A DNA stretch of 64,000 nt, from contig JAZBQD010000015.1 of the NCBI GenBank assembly GCA_036583965.1, forward strand, positions 66,618,330 through 66,682,329. The letters run 5' to 3'. Each line of letters starts with the position of its first letter. The stretch's first letter is position 1. Below the pieces are notes generated by a model. That model was not told the DNA's origin, did not search any database, and worked only from the letters and a program-made list of their open reading frames with translations. Origin of the DNA: Prunella strophiata (Eukaryota > Chordata > Aves > Passeriformes > Prunellidae). The position numbers were made by a program, and so were the translations under genes. Positions 12,913 to 25,610 of the stretch are shown piece after piece.

Positions 12913-15900
12913 GGGTTGCTTTTTTTTCACTTAGTGTAACAGAGCCAACAGTAATAGGCTGATATAGAAAGGACACAAAGATACCACTGTAGTACTGCAA
13001 TTCAAAATAAACATGGTAATAAAATTTCTGCTATTGAGAGACCCTACCATGACACTGTAGTATTGTGACACCTTTTCTTATGTACTGTTTTGGAAGACAT
13101 TCACATTCTATGGCTTCAGATATTCTATGGTTCTAAGTCCTAAAGAAGCTTTCAGCCTTTCAAGTGTGCTCTTAAATTTCTGGTGACTAGCCCATTTTCA
13201 GCTGGCTCTGTGGACAGGTAGAACTGTGCCTGCATCTGTATTACACAACAGTTTGTGGACCAGAAAGCAAAGGTTATTTCAAGAAGAAAGAACTGGTTTT
13301 TAGGATGAATCTTGGATTTCATTGCACTATGTTGCCCACAGATGATGCAGGTTTCTGTTTCTCCTTATTTGATGACTGTTTACACACTGCAATTTTATTT
13401 ATTGATCTTCTCCAAATGTGGCTTTGTTCTTGGTAGGTTTTTTTCTTTATCCATTTCCGGAAGAGTCTTTGTACATGTGATTTCAGACTCTGGACTGCAC
13501 TAAATACAAATTGCTTGTCTGCACTTCAGTTTTTGAGAAAACACTTGTTTGTTCCAAGAAGAACTTTCTGCTTAAATATAGCTATTGTAGAGGAGACTCT
13601 CACAAATTTGCAGGGAAACCATTTGGGCTTAGGGGAGAGGCAGGATGGATTAGAGTGGAAAGAAGTCAACCAAGTTTTTAAATATGTACTGCTTTTAAAT
13701 TTCCCTACTGCCTCAGTGCATTAGTTGGCATGTCACACCACATTTTCTGAGCTCCTTTGTATTATGTCACACAATGTGACAGAGATAATCTTTATGACAA
13801 ATCATAGAAGCCAGTGTGTCAGTGGGGAAATAGGAAACTGACAGTTTTCTGAACAGTCCCATAAAAACACTCAATAGATTTATGTAAAGAACAGCTTTTT
13901 AGAAATTTAAAATTTAGAAATGCTCTTGATTGAAGCCTTTTCCTCAAGCAGACTAAGGAGTATTAATTAAAAAAATTAAGAAAAAAGAGGAAAAAAACTG
14001 ACATGGGAGGGGCTCTGAATGAAGCCTGGACTGGAATGGGGAAAGGGGATCCAGACCCACTTTTCCCTTCTGCCCCCACGGCACAGTTGTCTGAGATGTT
14101 CATTCTGCAGTTTTCACAGTCTTAAAGCTTCCCACTGGAAATCACACTGACTCCTGGGTAGCTCAGGAGCAGCTTCTGTAAGAGGAGAGCCAGGAGGTGT
14201 TTTGCTAGCTATATTAAAATAAATACCTGGTATTTCCCCTGAAACAGAGGCAGGCTGGATCAGTAGATCCTCTCTCCCACACCTCTTTCTGTCTTTGCAC
14301 TAAATAGTAATTAAATGTTTAGGCTTTCTTTCCTGGTAAAATGTTGATGTTTCTTGTGTATTTGTACTCATTATTTGTATTCATTCTGGTTTGCAGTTTC
14401 TATTTCAAAGACTCACCTTTTGCCTTCCAAGTTTTTTGTTTAGAAAATGTCTCTATAAAAACGACAAAAATGTCTTTGGTTCTTGGGTGGCACAACCCTG
14501 CAGCTGTTATAACAAGAGAAAGGTATTAGAGGTGAATTTTCACATTTTGAAAAACCTTTGCTGTGTACCTGTTTTCTTTTTTGTCTTTTTTTTTTGTTTG
14601 TTTGTTTTGTGTGTGGTGTACACTTGCAAAGTAACCAAAGGAACACATCTCTGCTCAGTCTGTGCAAATCTAGCTACAGCATTCTCACTCAGATTACATG
14701 GGCAGCCCACAAATTTAGATGGGGGGAAAAACTTTGTCCTGAAATATGAAGAAGAACTTATGGGTATCTGAATTGGTGAATATTTACATATGTAATAGGC
14801 TCTTAATATTTTCAGTGGTTCTTTCAATCAATAAGAAACAAACAAATGGTTGGTGCTAAAATTATTACCTACAAATGTAAAACCTAGAATCACTGGTATA
14901 CTACTGCTGTCATTGGTTTCTTGTAATTTGAAAATTTAAAGAAAGTTGAGTGATTGATAAAGCCCTCAGGCCATTTAAAAATAAGATCATGTTTCTCTGC
15001 TACAATTACTTCTAATAGGTTCTGTTTTCCATGTTCCTGGACAGCCTAGAGCAGTAGCATTGCTTAGGGGGCTTTATGAGCAATTTGAAAAACTCACCTG
15101 TGGGTGGCATATCCCCCCTTGTTTTTGAATATTGTTTAATATAAATAAAAAATATTGTAGTAGCTCCATCTCTCCAGGCTGTGATTTACATTCCCTATAA
15201 CAAAAGTATTACAGTAATTTGAGATGCTACAGCAACAGTGATGGCTACCCTAGTCTTAGAAGTTATTATTCCCAGGTTAGCCAGGACTTCCATCTCTCCT
15301 ATTACAAAGCAATCATCTCTGTCAGAGGCGTTATCTCTGGTCAGTGGAAGGGATATCTTAAACTCTTGCAGATATAGAGATTTATATATGTATATAAATA
15401 TATACATCATAATGTCTGTACAGAGTTCTGTTTATTTTTATGGGTAAGCAAAAGCTGCGCTGTTTTTGTACTGAAGCTTGAGAGGATGAATGGTTGTAAG
15501 ATGTTCGTTTTTATAGAAATTCAGTATGTGAATAATGTCTGCATCCTCATTCTGCACTGTGAGGAGGTGGGGGAGGAGAGGGAGAGAGGAATGCTGCAGG
15601 GTTCTTTTGGAACTCACTAAGAAAGACCTGACAACAAATGGAGCAATAAAGTAGCTGGTTTAATAAAATAGAATAAGAAGAGGAACACAAATAGCAAGTA
15701 AATCTTACATCCATTCAGATGCTGGGAACTCCATTTTCATGCAGCATCAGATGGATCCTGAATGGACTTTCCCATAGCATGCATTCATGGGGAGCTTCCT
15801 CTTTCAAATGTCCTTGTGCCTTCTTCATGAACCTACTTCAGAGAGATTGAATGTTATCTTTTAATAATATCCACTGGTCTGCCACACAGACTGGCCCAGG

Positions 15901-18900
15901 GCACCCTGACAGGTTACCTTACAGCAGCTGCACATGCCACCATACAGGTTTCTCCCAGGATATCAGAACAGGTAGAGCTGGCATTGCCTATTCAAGATTC
16001 TAAAGTCTTCTGCAGAGTTCTTAGTACAAGTCTCTATTGGATGCTAGGTACTGGTTCTCAAGACAGTGTTTTTAACTAGAGCTAGCTTGAACATGCATGG
16101 GGAGGAGAGGCTGGAGACCTAGAGAAAAGAAGAAAATTATGCTTATCCTGGATTCTTCAGGAGTGGTCACTTCTGAACTTGAAAAGCTGTAGTTATGTGT
16201 TTTGCTGTATAGTTATATAATTTGCCTACTGTAGTAAATCTTGATGACTGCAAAGCAGTCTCTGATGGAAACAGCTCAAGGATTTATCTTTGATCAGATA
16301 ACTGCTAACAGTGAGTCAGAGATGTATTTCTCTACTCCCAAATTTGTTTTCTGTGATGATAGAATCAATTGCATTTACTCATGCTGGTTCTGAAACAGGA
16401 AAATAATTTGTTGAATGACTCTTGCTGATGCCATCAATATTTAAGTGTTCCTACAAACCTGTAAAATAAGCTTATGTTCTTTTAGGAAGAAATTGCAATC
16501 CGTAACACAAATCCAATAAAATTTTGCACTTGTACAGAGGGAATAAAGTATATATGCAACACAGACTATATAGGAGTTCAACTTTTTTTGGGGAAGAAGG
16601 ATAATTCAGTGTAATGTCCTGTTGATCACTAACTGCTAAACTTTAGTTATCTCAGTTTTGAACCCAGCAGTTTGATTTAAGTATATCCATCAGACTAGGA
16701 CTATCCATAGACTTCCTTACTGCCGTTAGCAATTCCATATATGTCTTCTATTAGAGGAAAAATTAGTGTCTGAAATCACAATTTCCTGCATTCCTGTCAT
16801 TTGTTGTGTCACTTATGTAAAATGGATTCAGCAATATATTATCCTCCCTCCAAGCCATCATAATCTTGGGTTATGCTTGTTAATACAAATTGCTCTTCAT
16901 AAAGAGGTTGCTTACAGTTGATTATGTGTGGTGCTTGCCTTGGTAAACAGAACCTTATATTTTTTTCATTTCTGTTACTTAATATTTAAGAGCACCATAA
17001 GCCTACTATATATCTGCAGCTGTTACAGGAAGGCATAAAAGTCATGTCTTTCTTCCTGCTGTTCAGTGGGGATGTGTTAGGAGTCACTTGTAGTACACAA
17101 GCAGTTTCTTGACCTCTTGTTTCCCTTTGCCAGTCCAAGTCTGTGCAATTCCTTGGACTTCAGCTGAATTAAGAATTTTCCAAGCCAATTTCAAAGTCTG
17201 TGACAGCAGCAGGCATTTGAAATTTATGTACTCACTTTCAGAAGTGGTGTTACATTCCCTCACTGTTACCCATCCTGTTAACCCCTCTTCCATGTAAACA
17301 TTTGTTCGCATAGTGCTTTGAAAACTTCTAGCTGAGCTGTATCAGGGTACATTGGGATAATTATGCAGCACTGTACAGAATTGTGTAATTGTTCCAAGTG
17401 TAGTATGTCCACACAGTTCTGTGATATGCTATTATAAGTAACACTTTCCTGATTTGATTTTTCATGACTTTTCTATGTGTTTTTGTAGAATCTTTGATAC
17501 AATAAATTTCTCCCCAAACTGAGATTTTGCATATTAATCCCTATTTATTTTTAGTACTTATTGTCTTTCTCACTTCATGACTGCTTTCATTTTCTTAGCC
17601 TTACTCTGTAACCTGAAATTAGATAGGTTTACAACAGCTATACCCTATAGTAACAGTGATATACTGAATATTCTGTTGAATTCACTCTTTTATTTTTTTT
17701 CTTCCTGTAGAGTGGGACAGTTTTTCTGGTGGTGATGCAGTGACAGAAAAGCATTAATAAATATCTCCTGTTTTACTGAACACACAAGTATTATAAAATC
17801 AGTGGGCTTTTTTTGTATTATGGGATTCTATGAAGCTTTGGTGAAAGATATTTGGCTGAAAAAATTATAAAAACAGCAGTTAAAGCTTGACTAAAATTTT
17901 AATACAGCTTTGAGGGTTTGAGACAAGGACCAGTTGGCTGAAAAGAATCTCATAAAGGAAGTATGTCTATTTTCAATATTCAAGGTGCTTCTGTCAGTTC
18001 TTAGTATCTCTGTAGCCATCAGGAAGGGCAATTTAGTGTTTACATATGTGGCATGTTGGTTGTCTACTCTGTGGTACATACTCCTGACCTCCAGAATGTC
18101 CCAGAGGAGGTGGTGTTCAGATTTCACATATGTATGTTGTTTGAAAAGTAGTGTACTTCAGTAGTGTACTTAAGAAGTACTGTTAGGTATGAATCTTGTT
18201 TAGAAGCATTTTCCTGCAATGTATTGCTTTCCCTCCCTTTCTCTTGTTTTGATGAAATCCTGGTTGATATTATGTCAGGGATATTTTTGCTGACTTTTAC
18301 TTCTTCAAGGGTATTAAACCCAAAGGATCTGACTGACTTAGCAGTTCATTCTGCATTTGGCTTGGTCTTTCTGCCTTCTGTTTAGAATTCTGTCCTTTTC
18401 AGACAAGTATGTGTACCTTACTTGCACTTTGCCAATTTGTGCTTTATTCCCCTTTTCACTTTGACAACTGTACTCACGGAGTGAGATTTCTTGTTCGTTC
18501 TCTTTTTAATGATCATGAATTATTGAACATCAACCTTTGAATTTTTCTGATTCCCCCCTAACAAAATAGTGTAAGGAAAAATATTTTGCTGGATTTATTT
18601 TGTTTTAACAGAGTTATATTTAAAGTCAAAATTGAAGAGGTTTCTTCTCTGTTTGTTCACTTGCAGACTTGTTTTCCAAACTGTACAAAAGTCTGACTTT
18701 TAAATATTACATGACAGTTGAATATAGTGGATTGCACTTCTTCTTATGTATCTGCAATATTGAATGTCATGAAAATTTGGCACATAGGAAATTCAGTGCG
18801 GGCCTGTTTTCCATCATGTTGAGTTAGCATAAACTTTTTATTATTAGTGATTTGAATGGTTTCAGTAATTAAATATATTGGGAAGTTTCAGTGTCTACGG

Positions 18901-21653
18901 ACATGCATGTATAACAAATGTCAGAATAATCCCACTGATTCTGGTTGGTTATGCCAGGTTGAATTCCTCTCATTAACATAGGAATTTTTTTTTAATTTCC
19001 ATATTTGCAGAGAACACTGTGTTCCACTGTGTTGCAGATATCAGCAAAGTAACAGGAGTGTCACTGTCAACTGGATGTTGATGCTGTATAGCTTGGTGTA
19101 AAACCAGAGCTAGCTAGAAAAATGGCACTGTTGTGACATATTTGAAGACTTTGAAACTCTTTCATGTCAGCAATGGAAAAAAACCCCAAATTCTGTGTAG
19201 TTTTATGTAATAAGATTATACAAAACACTGGAGTCTGCACCATTTCTTTTCCACACAGATATTTCACTCATGTACTTTGAGCTTGAAAAGCTCTCCTGTT
19301 GTAACTTAAACCTATTTTTGTCAAAATTTTTCTGAAGCTTCCAGCACTTATACTGGAAAACTACTAATTAAGTGTAAGTTTTGATTTGTTTGTCGGAAAC
19401 CATAACTGATCAGTGCAGCTTCAAAGGCTGGACAGATTAATGGTGTTCTGTCTTTCATCCCAATGGCAAAGCCAGCTAGAGTGGTGTTGCAGTGATGAAT
19501 GAGTCTATACAGATGATTGGCAGTTGTGATTTTTTTTTTCCCCGCTCTGCAGCTTTACTTAATACTTTATTTTATAAGTAATTTTTAATTTTTTTAGCAT
19601 GTCAAAGACTTTGGAGCCATTTTCTGAAACCATGCATTTTAGAAACTTTGACAGTCTGGGCACAAGTGCATATTCCTTGCACATGGCTTCCTTACTCTGA
19701 CTGCCAGGTAATGCCTTTGTGCATGAAATCACACTCTGTGCAGGTTTTATTTTTGAGATGTATACATTTACAGGACACTTCTATCACATCTTCAAACTGC
19801 AGATAATAAGGACAATAAAAAAGCAAGAGAACCATCTGGTATAGAGTTTAGAAATAGTCTAATTGGTCCGTTGGAAAAAAGAAACAGCAGGAAAAATTGG
19901 AAGGATGGGATTATGTGAAGACAATAAAGATATCTGCCTTGAGGTGTCACATCTTGGAGATATGAAGGGACATCAAAGTTTTAAGCTCTTTTGTTTTCAT
20001 TTTCTTTTTCTTACATCTTTGTTACACTAAAGCCTGCTCTTTCCTGGCACTGGCTTTACAAATTCTTGAGCCCCTGAGCTCTGAGCTGGGAAACTAAGTC
20101 CAGTTAAGAATATGACAACAAATAAAGGCTTTGGCTGCCCTACTCCTGAGTCACATGGGAGGAGGTTCAAATGAAAAAATCTTCATTGGAGTTCAAGTAA
20201 AAATTTTTTTCAGAAAGTTGATAATGCTTTGGGGCAAAAGAAGGAAACTTTCCTACATTTACTATTAAAATAAAGTAAAATAAAATATCATGTTGGATGC
20301 TTTTGCTACTCTTTATTGTTTTTATTCTCATAGTTTCTACATTATGTATTTGATGAAATAGAAATGATCTTTTATTTGAGATAATCATCCAAGAGGACAC
20401 CTGAAGGAAGTTTTATGTGTGAGACAATGATGAAGTTATTTTGGTTGAAGTTTTGTTTTGATGAAGTTTTTTTGGTTGTTGTTGGTTAAATTCTTTGTTT
20501 GTTGGAGGTTTGTGGGTTTTTTGTATAATGAAAGAAGTGTTACTAATTTTCTTTCCCTAACTCAGAGATCTGCAAAAGAAGCTTTTTCAGAAAGACTTGC
20601 AAAATAAGCCTTCAACCAGGAACAGAACTGTTGTGTAGAGGTGCATGATGGTAACATATTGCAATGTATTCTTCAAATCATAAAACTGGTACCTAAAAAG
20701 GAAAATTTTAAGATGATTTAATGGTAAAGGATTTTTTGCTAAAGTCACTTTCCTAGCAAGGTATCATTGCCTAATTATTACAAAGATTTGTTGCTGAAAA
20801 ATCTAGTGACCGGTGAAATTAAAAAATAAAAATTAAGAAATCTGTTAATAAAGAACCATCTTCTACTTTGCCTTGAGCTCTGTATTTTTGTACTGATGGC
20901 TCATTTGGTACAGCACTGAAAACAATTCTGGCTAATTAATATAGTCAGTATTTACTGAGGATCCTTAAGCATCAGCAAGTTAAATTGAGTTGTGTAGATT
21001 CAACAACCATTGGTTGTTCACTGTTTCAATATTTCTCAAGGGATTCAAAAGTAGGTTGAGAGCAACTGAGCAGGGAAAGAAGGAACAGGAAGTCTCAGGT
21101 TTGAAGCACATGAAACCATTACAGGCAAGGCAAGTTGATAGGCTTTGTAAATGTCCAGGGATATGCAGTGGGCACACTGATTTTATCAGTGTCATCGGTA
21201 TTGTGGTGTAATAATGTCATGACAAAACACACTGTGGGTTTACTTAAACAGCTGCTGTGCTTTGTAAACACAGAAGTAAAAGTTTCAGGAGACACAGCAC
21301 TGGAGAAATATGAAGCTGATGAAACATGCCCAGGAAAAGAAGTTTACTAGACGAGCACTTCATGATGAAAGGCAACAAGTAGAGGTGGGGAATCTGAAAA
21401 AAAACTTCAAGTCAATAACTTAAATAAATGGATTTGATTTCCAGTTCTTTATTGTACTGAATTTTGGTTGGTGTTTGATGTCCAGACTTTTTTTCTCAAC
21501 TTCCATGGTGATCCATCAAGATATCTTGACCTCTTGTACTTGATATTTGTTCTGTTTGTCTTGTACTTGACATTTGAAGTGTTTGGGAATTGGCACCAGC
21601 AGGTGCTGCTCTGTTATGACTAGAGCAACAAAGACACTTAAGAACAGTATAAT

Positions 21654-21716
21654 TTAAAAAGTTATTTATTAGAGCTAAAAAGTTAATTATAACTTAAGTT
21701 AAAAAGTTATTTATAA
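21654..21716. repeat. Three-copy imperfect ~22-bp tandem repeat
   Basis: The 18-base motif TTAAAAAGTTATTTATTA recurs with small changes at 21654-21671, 21675-21692 and 21699-21716. The spacing between copies is 21 and then 24 bases. Copies 1 and 3 differ at one base, while copy 2 has three differences from copy 1. The array is AT-rich and has no coding signal. Confidence 0.8.
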
Positions 21717-23848
21717 TAGTCTTTCCACTCCAAACTTAAGACTAGCTGTAACATTGCTGATGGATGAGAAAATCATTGGTTGATATTCCAGATGGTTTTT
21801 GTTAAAGGAACCTAAGCTGCTCTGGGGTTCAACATTCATGGAGCAATTGTATGCTGAATGAGTAAATGAAAAAAATATTATGCAACCAGGGCAGTTCTGG
21901 CAGTATTCTTCAGAAAGAATACTTCTTTTAGTCATGTTTCCTCTTAAAAGTAGGGTGTAGGCAGCTTTTGTGGTATAAATACTATTTATTGTAAAATGTC
22001 TGCTAAGCAACTTAATGCAAAATTTCAACCATTGTTACTTGTGGGTATGTTAAGTCAGGCTCTTACAAGAAATGAATGCTCATCTTTTGTTTCTTTGTCA
22101 GTGAGGCAGTCTCTGTGGGATGTTGGATCATTTTATTCTTTGTTCTATCTAAAAAAAAAACAACAAAAAAAAGGATTAAATTACACTAAGTTTCTTGTGC
22201 ACAGGAGAACAAGGTTTGAAGTGATGAAAAAGTCATTTGTCTAAACATTTACAGTGTGGAAAGAAAGGGAGGAAGGTTTGTACCTTTGCTACAACTCGTT
22301 GACTCCAGAACTAGTATTATGTAGGCAGGATTTTTTTGTTGCTAACATCAGCAGATGACATGGCTTTGAAAGTTCTTACTCTGGGTGTTTGCCATGGTTC
22401 ATGGAAATGACTTGTTTTTCACTTTGTGCATAACCATGGAACACTCACAGTATTTGAGTTTGAACTCCCAGTGTGGGTTCCTGTGTCAGGCACAAGGTCT
22501 GGGCCCTTTGCTGTCAGTGAAGAAAATCTCCAAACACAGCTTGAACAATACAGATCAGCTTCTCCACCAAACTAACAATAGATCTGGGGAAGAGTAGTCT
22601 CTAGTGATGGTATGGTTTTTTTTCCAGGGGTAATTTTACAATAACCTAGATCAGTATTGAAAATTTTATCATTCACAGTAGAAAAAGAAGAAAAGCTGGT
22701 GTTTTTATTTGCACAGTATAACCTGGAGAAGTGCATTATTATTTTGGCAATGGTTGCTTATTTGAAGTTGTTCCTGGATTTATATTTTCTATACATTACT
22801 CCAAGAAGTACGTCAGAAAATACACATTTCCTATGATGGGTGGGTGGGGGAGAAGATTGTGCTTTTTTGTTTAAGAAGTTTTTTATGCAGAGTGCTTTTT
22901 AATATATTCTGTGCTTTAAACAGCTTGTGTAAGAGGAAATAAAAATTAAGTTTCCTTTTGGAAATTCTGCTGTTATAAAAAGTCTGTGTTAGAAGATGTT
23001 TTTTCTCTTAAATCCCCATTAGGCAGTATCAGCTGTATTAATTGATATCTGCATTACCTGCATTTGGCATGTCTAAATCAGAAGCTGGATCAGGTCTGAG
23101 CCAGGGTGTTTTAAAATATCTCAGATCCTGATGAGCAGACAGGTTTATTGTCAATTTTCTCACCAATGACAATTTAGTGCTTCAGATCACTTTGTTTTTG
23201 CACAAGATCTATGCTTTCTGCCCTTGAAACTTCTAAAAATATGATTTGAGCAAGCCAAACAACAATAAGAAAAAAGAGATTTGAAAAAACCTTTCTGTTT
23301 GTTGTGACAAAACACTTTGTGGAAATACAATTTCTGTATTTTTGCTATGGAAAGCTGAGAGTCTTATCGTGTTGCTTTTACTTGAACCTTCTTTGTACCA
23401 TGTAAAATCAACACACTCTATGCCAGGAGGCTTGTTCTCAACACTTAACTTGAGTGGGAAGCAGATGATGTTAAATGGAAGAGCAACATATGTGTGTGAC
23501 AAAGCTTGTCTTGTCTTCTAACAGCAGCTATTTTTAAGGGTAGAAGGGCTCCTTCTCAAAAGAGGAGGGTGCTGATAACTCATGGCTTTTGCTTTCAACC
23601 AGAAAAGGGTAAGATTAATTAAAGACATTTTTTAGGCACACAGGCTTCATCTAAATTTTCCTGTGATGTGTTTTGTAGTGAAAAAAAGGTGTTAAGAATG
23701 CTTAAAGACAAGTAATGAGCAAGCCCATTTATCTGAATCTGCAGCTTTAGTTCTAGGGCTGTGTCTAGCAGTGTGAATAAAGCTGGCTGTCTGGAAGGTC
23801 AAGCTGTGTGGAGAGTCCCTGGAGAGATGTTTGTGAGCACAGGAGAGA
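21717..23848. other. Unique AT-rich sequence, no gene seen
   Basis: Nothing recognisable apart from an A-rich patch near 22150 and a short G-rich stretch near 22842. A 105-codon minus-strand frame (21711-22028) has no recognisable domain and is probably chance. Confidence 0.55.
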
Positions 23849-24022
23849 AACAGCTGGGAAGGTTGTCTAGAGAGGTTGTGGATGTCCCATCCCTGGACGT
23901 GTTCAAGGCCAGGTGGGATAGGGCTCTGAGTAACCTGATCTAGTGAGCAGCAACCCTTCCCATGGCAGAGGGGGTGGAAGATGGTCTTTAAGGTCCCTTC
24001 TAACCCAGACCATTCTAGTCTA
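23849..24022 (+). mobile_element. CR1 LINE 3' end (plus)
   Basis: This is a short CR1 3' end. 'agagaggttgtggatgtccc' is followed by 'ctggacgtgttcaaggccagg' and 'ggtctttaaggtcccttct', and it ends with 'ccattctag'. The order and spacing match the CR1 3' untranslated region. The copy is strongly 5'-truncated, as is usual for this LINE. Confidence 0.92.
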
Positions 24023-24132
24023 AGCTTGCTGCTTTGCTTGATGGCTCTTGTGTTCAATATTATTCCTTGGAAAACCTTTATTTTTGTTGAAGTTAGATGT
24101 TCTGTTTAGTTATACTGCTGCACATTTCCCTG

Positions 24133-24156
24133 TTTATAGGACTGTAGTCCTATAAA
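24133..24156. repeat. 10-bp perfect inverted repeat, 4-base loop
   Basis: Arms TTTATAGGAC (24133-24142) and GTCCTATAAA (24147-24156) are exact reverse complements around the loop TGTA. It sits just upstream of the LTR-like block at 24190-24632 and could be part of that element's edge. A stem of this length can also arise by chance in 64 kb. Confidence 0.7.
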
Positions 24157-24189
24157 TACCCAAACTGGTACCAGGCATGAAAGGGACCA

Positions 24190-24632
24190 ATTTTTGTAAT
24201 ATTTACTCTTGCCTTGCTACTGGGCAATAAGGGGCCATGGTGGTGTGTAGGCACACAGTTTGTGGTGATTTGGAATGGGGCCACTTGGAGCCTGATCCCC
24301 AATGGGCTACAGCTGTGCAGGACAGGTGAGCAGCATTGAAGGTAATGAGACATGGAGTGCTGAGGTGCACTGACCAATCACCAAAGGGCACAAAGGGCAC
24401 ACAGGTGTAAGGCATGTAAGATAAGGGGTATAAAAGGTTGGACTGAAGAGCAATAAAGGGCTGCAGATGCTTGAAGTCCTCTAAAGTGGTGTTACTCTGT
24501 ATGGACTGATGCTTTCTGATATTGTACGGTGATGCTCTGTGTATCGTGGCTGTCTCATTTGCGGTGTCAGTGTGTGGGTGTAGAGGACATATCCATGCAC
24601 CTCAGCAACACAATTCTATCCTGACTGCCACA
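24190..24632 (+). mobile_element. LTR-like block with CCAAT, TATA and AATAAA signals
   Basis: The order of signals resembles a retroviral LTR read on the plus strand. CCAAT lies at 24374-24378, TATAAAA at 24429-24435 and AATAAA at 24452-24457, followed by a GT-rich stretch (about 24486-24580) as expected downstream of a polyadenylation site. The short TATA-to-AATAAA distance is typical of avian ERVs with a short R region. A TG...CA end can be proposed only loosely; 24632 ends in CA, but I found no matching target duplication. The block could instead be a cryptic cellular promoter. The edges are approximate and the family is not assigned. Confidence 0.5.
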
Positions 24633-25434
24633 GGTAACTATAGGTTTGGGGGTGTATAAATATGTGTTGTGTGAGCCATGTGGACATGGTGAAAGGGTGG
24701 CAGGATGGTTGATTGAATATGGACCTGTACCTCTGGAGAGAAGGCACTGGGGAAGCAAGACAGCCAGAAAGGGCGCAATACAGTAGGTATGGCAAGTAAA
24801 TTAGGAAATAAAGCAAGAGTAAGACTAGTTGGGAAACTCAAAGAGGAAAAGAAGTAACTCAGAAGACAAATGGTGCAGAATTCCAAATCAATTCTTGTTC
24901 ATGGTGAAGTGATTTGGCCAGTTTGTGTGAAGGGCAGCATTAGGTTCCAAAGGCTTGTGTTAACCTGCAGCCCATTAGCTGAAGATAATGCATAAGTCCT
25001 AGACAACATTTCCTGCAAAGCAATATATAATTGACTTGTTCTTCACTCCATCTGATGTAATGCTACATGCTAGTGTTTTGCCAATAGATTTTTACCTGTT
25101 TATTCTTGAGTACAAAGTCTTGTATTTCCACTTAAACAGATGATCTAACAAGGGCTACAAATATAGATTGAGTTGTGTAAGTAAAACCTCAGAATATGGC
25201 CAGGAAAGGATGAATTCTTTTCCAAGCAATGCTTGATTTTATTTCAAATACTGGAAGAAGACAAGAAATGAAAGCAAAAAAAAAAAAAAAACCAAAAAAA
25301 AAAAACAACCATGACAGGTGTGGGAGTTTCAAGTGGAGTTGGAGCTAGCCATATTACTTTAAAAAAGGGGTTTGCTCATGTTTTCATTTGAGGTTTTGTT
25401 TTTAGCTATTTAAGCACAAAGGTTTTCAGTAAAA
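24633..25434. other. Unclassified sequence between LTR-like block and CR1 tail
   Basis: The first ~200 bases are G-rich on the plus strand and might be leftover ERV sequence. They contain no recognisable gag, pol or env motif. The rest is AT-rich with an A16-CC-A12 tract at 25276-25305. Confidence 0.4.
25276..25305. repeat. Poly-A tract A16-CC-A12
   Basis: Two A runs are separated by CC. There is no retroposon body to the left that would make this a tail, so it is annotated as low-complexity sequence only. Confidence 0.9.
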
Positions 25435-25526
25435 ATCACAGAATTTTTAGGTTGGAAGAGACCTTTAAGATCATCGAGTCCAACCCATGTTCTAACACCT
25501 TGACTAGATCATGGCACCAAGTTCAA
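25435..25526 (-). mobile_element. CR1 LINE 3' tail (minus)
   Basis: The plus strand reads 'aatcacagaattttt', then 'ggttggaagagacctttaag' and 'atcatcgagtccaaccc', which is the antisense of a CR1 3' end. Only about 90 bases are present, so it is a very short 5'-truncated copy. The family is clear; the 5' break near 25526 is approximate. Confidence 0.92.
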
Positions 25527-25559
25527 ACTGCTTACCATGCTTTAGATTGGGTTTACCAT

Positions 25560-25608
25560 TTTATCTTCAAGGGGAACCCCTTCTCAGGAGGTTCCCCTTG
25601 AAGATAAA
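25560..25608. repeat. Perfect 19-bp inverted repeat with 11-base loop
   Basis: The left arm 25560-25578 (TTTATCTTCAAGGGGAACC) is the exact reverse complement of the right arm 25590-25608 (GGTTCCCCTTGAAGATAAA). The loop at 25579-25589 is CCTTCTCAGGA. Nineteen matched pairs with 8 G or C per arm is far beyond what chance gives at this spacing in 64 kb. The arms carry no CR1 or LTR signature. It lies 33 bases from the CR1 tail at 25435-25526. The likely origin is a template-switch fold-back during replication; as RNA it would form a stable hairpin. Confidence 0.97.
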
Positions 25609-25610
25609 CT

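Larger units (their letters stand above)
9554..21653. other. Unique AT-rich sequence with homopolymer tracts
   Basis: This 12-kb stretch holds no repeat family I can name with confidence and no recognisable exon. It contains poly-T tracts (11715-11745, 12887-12912), a T/GT-rich stretch at about 14575-14617, and TA-rich patches near 12365 and 15383. A block at 15590-16090 is slightly richer in GC and might be an unrecognised old LTR. ORFs are all 126 codons or shorter. Confidence 0.55.

Noticed and set aside
13081..13140. 'attctatgg' motifs resembling a CR1 tail
   Set aside because: Only isolated 8-9 base matches, with no neighbouring CR1 body.
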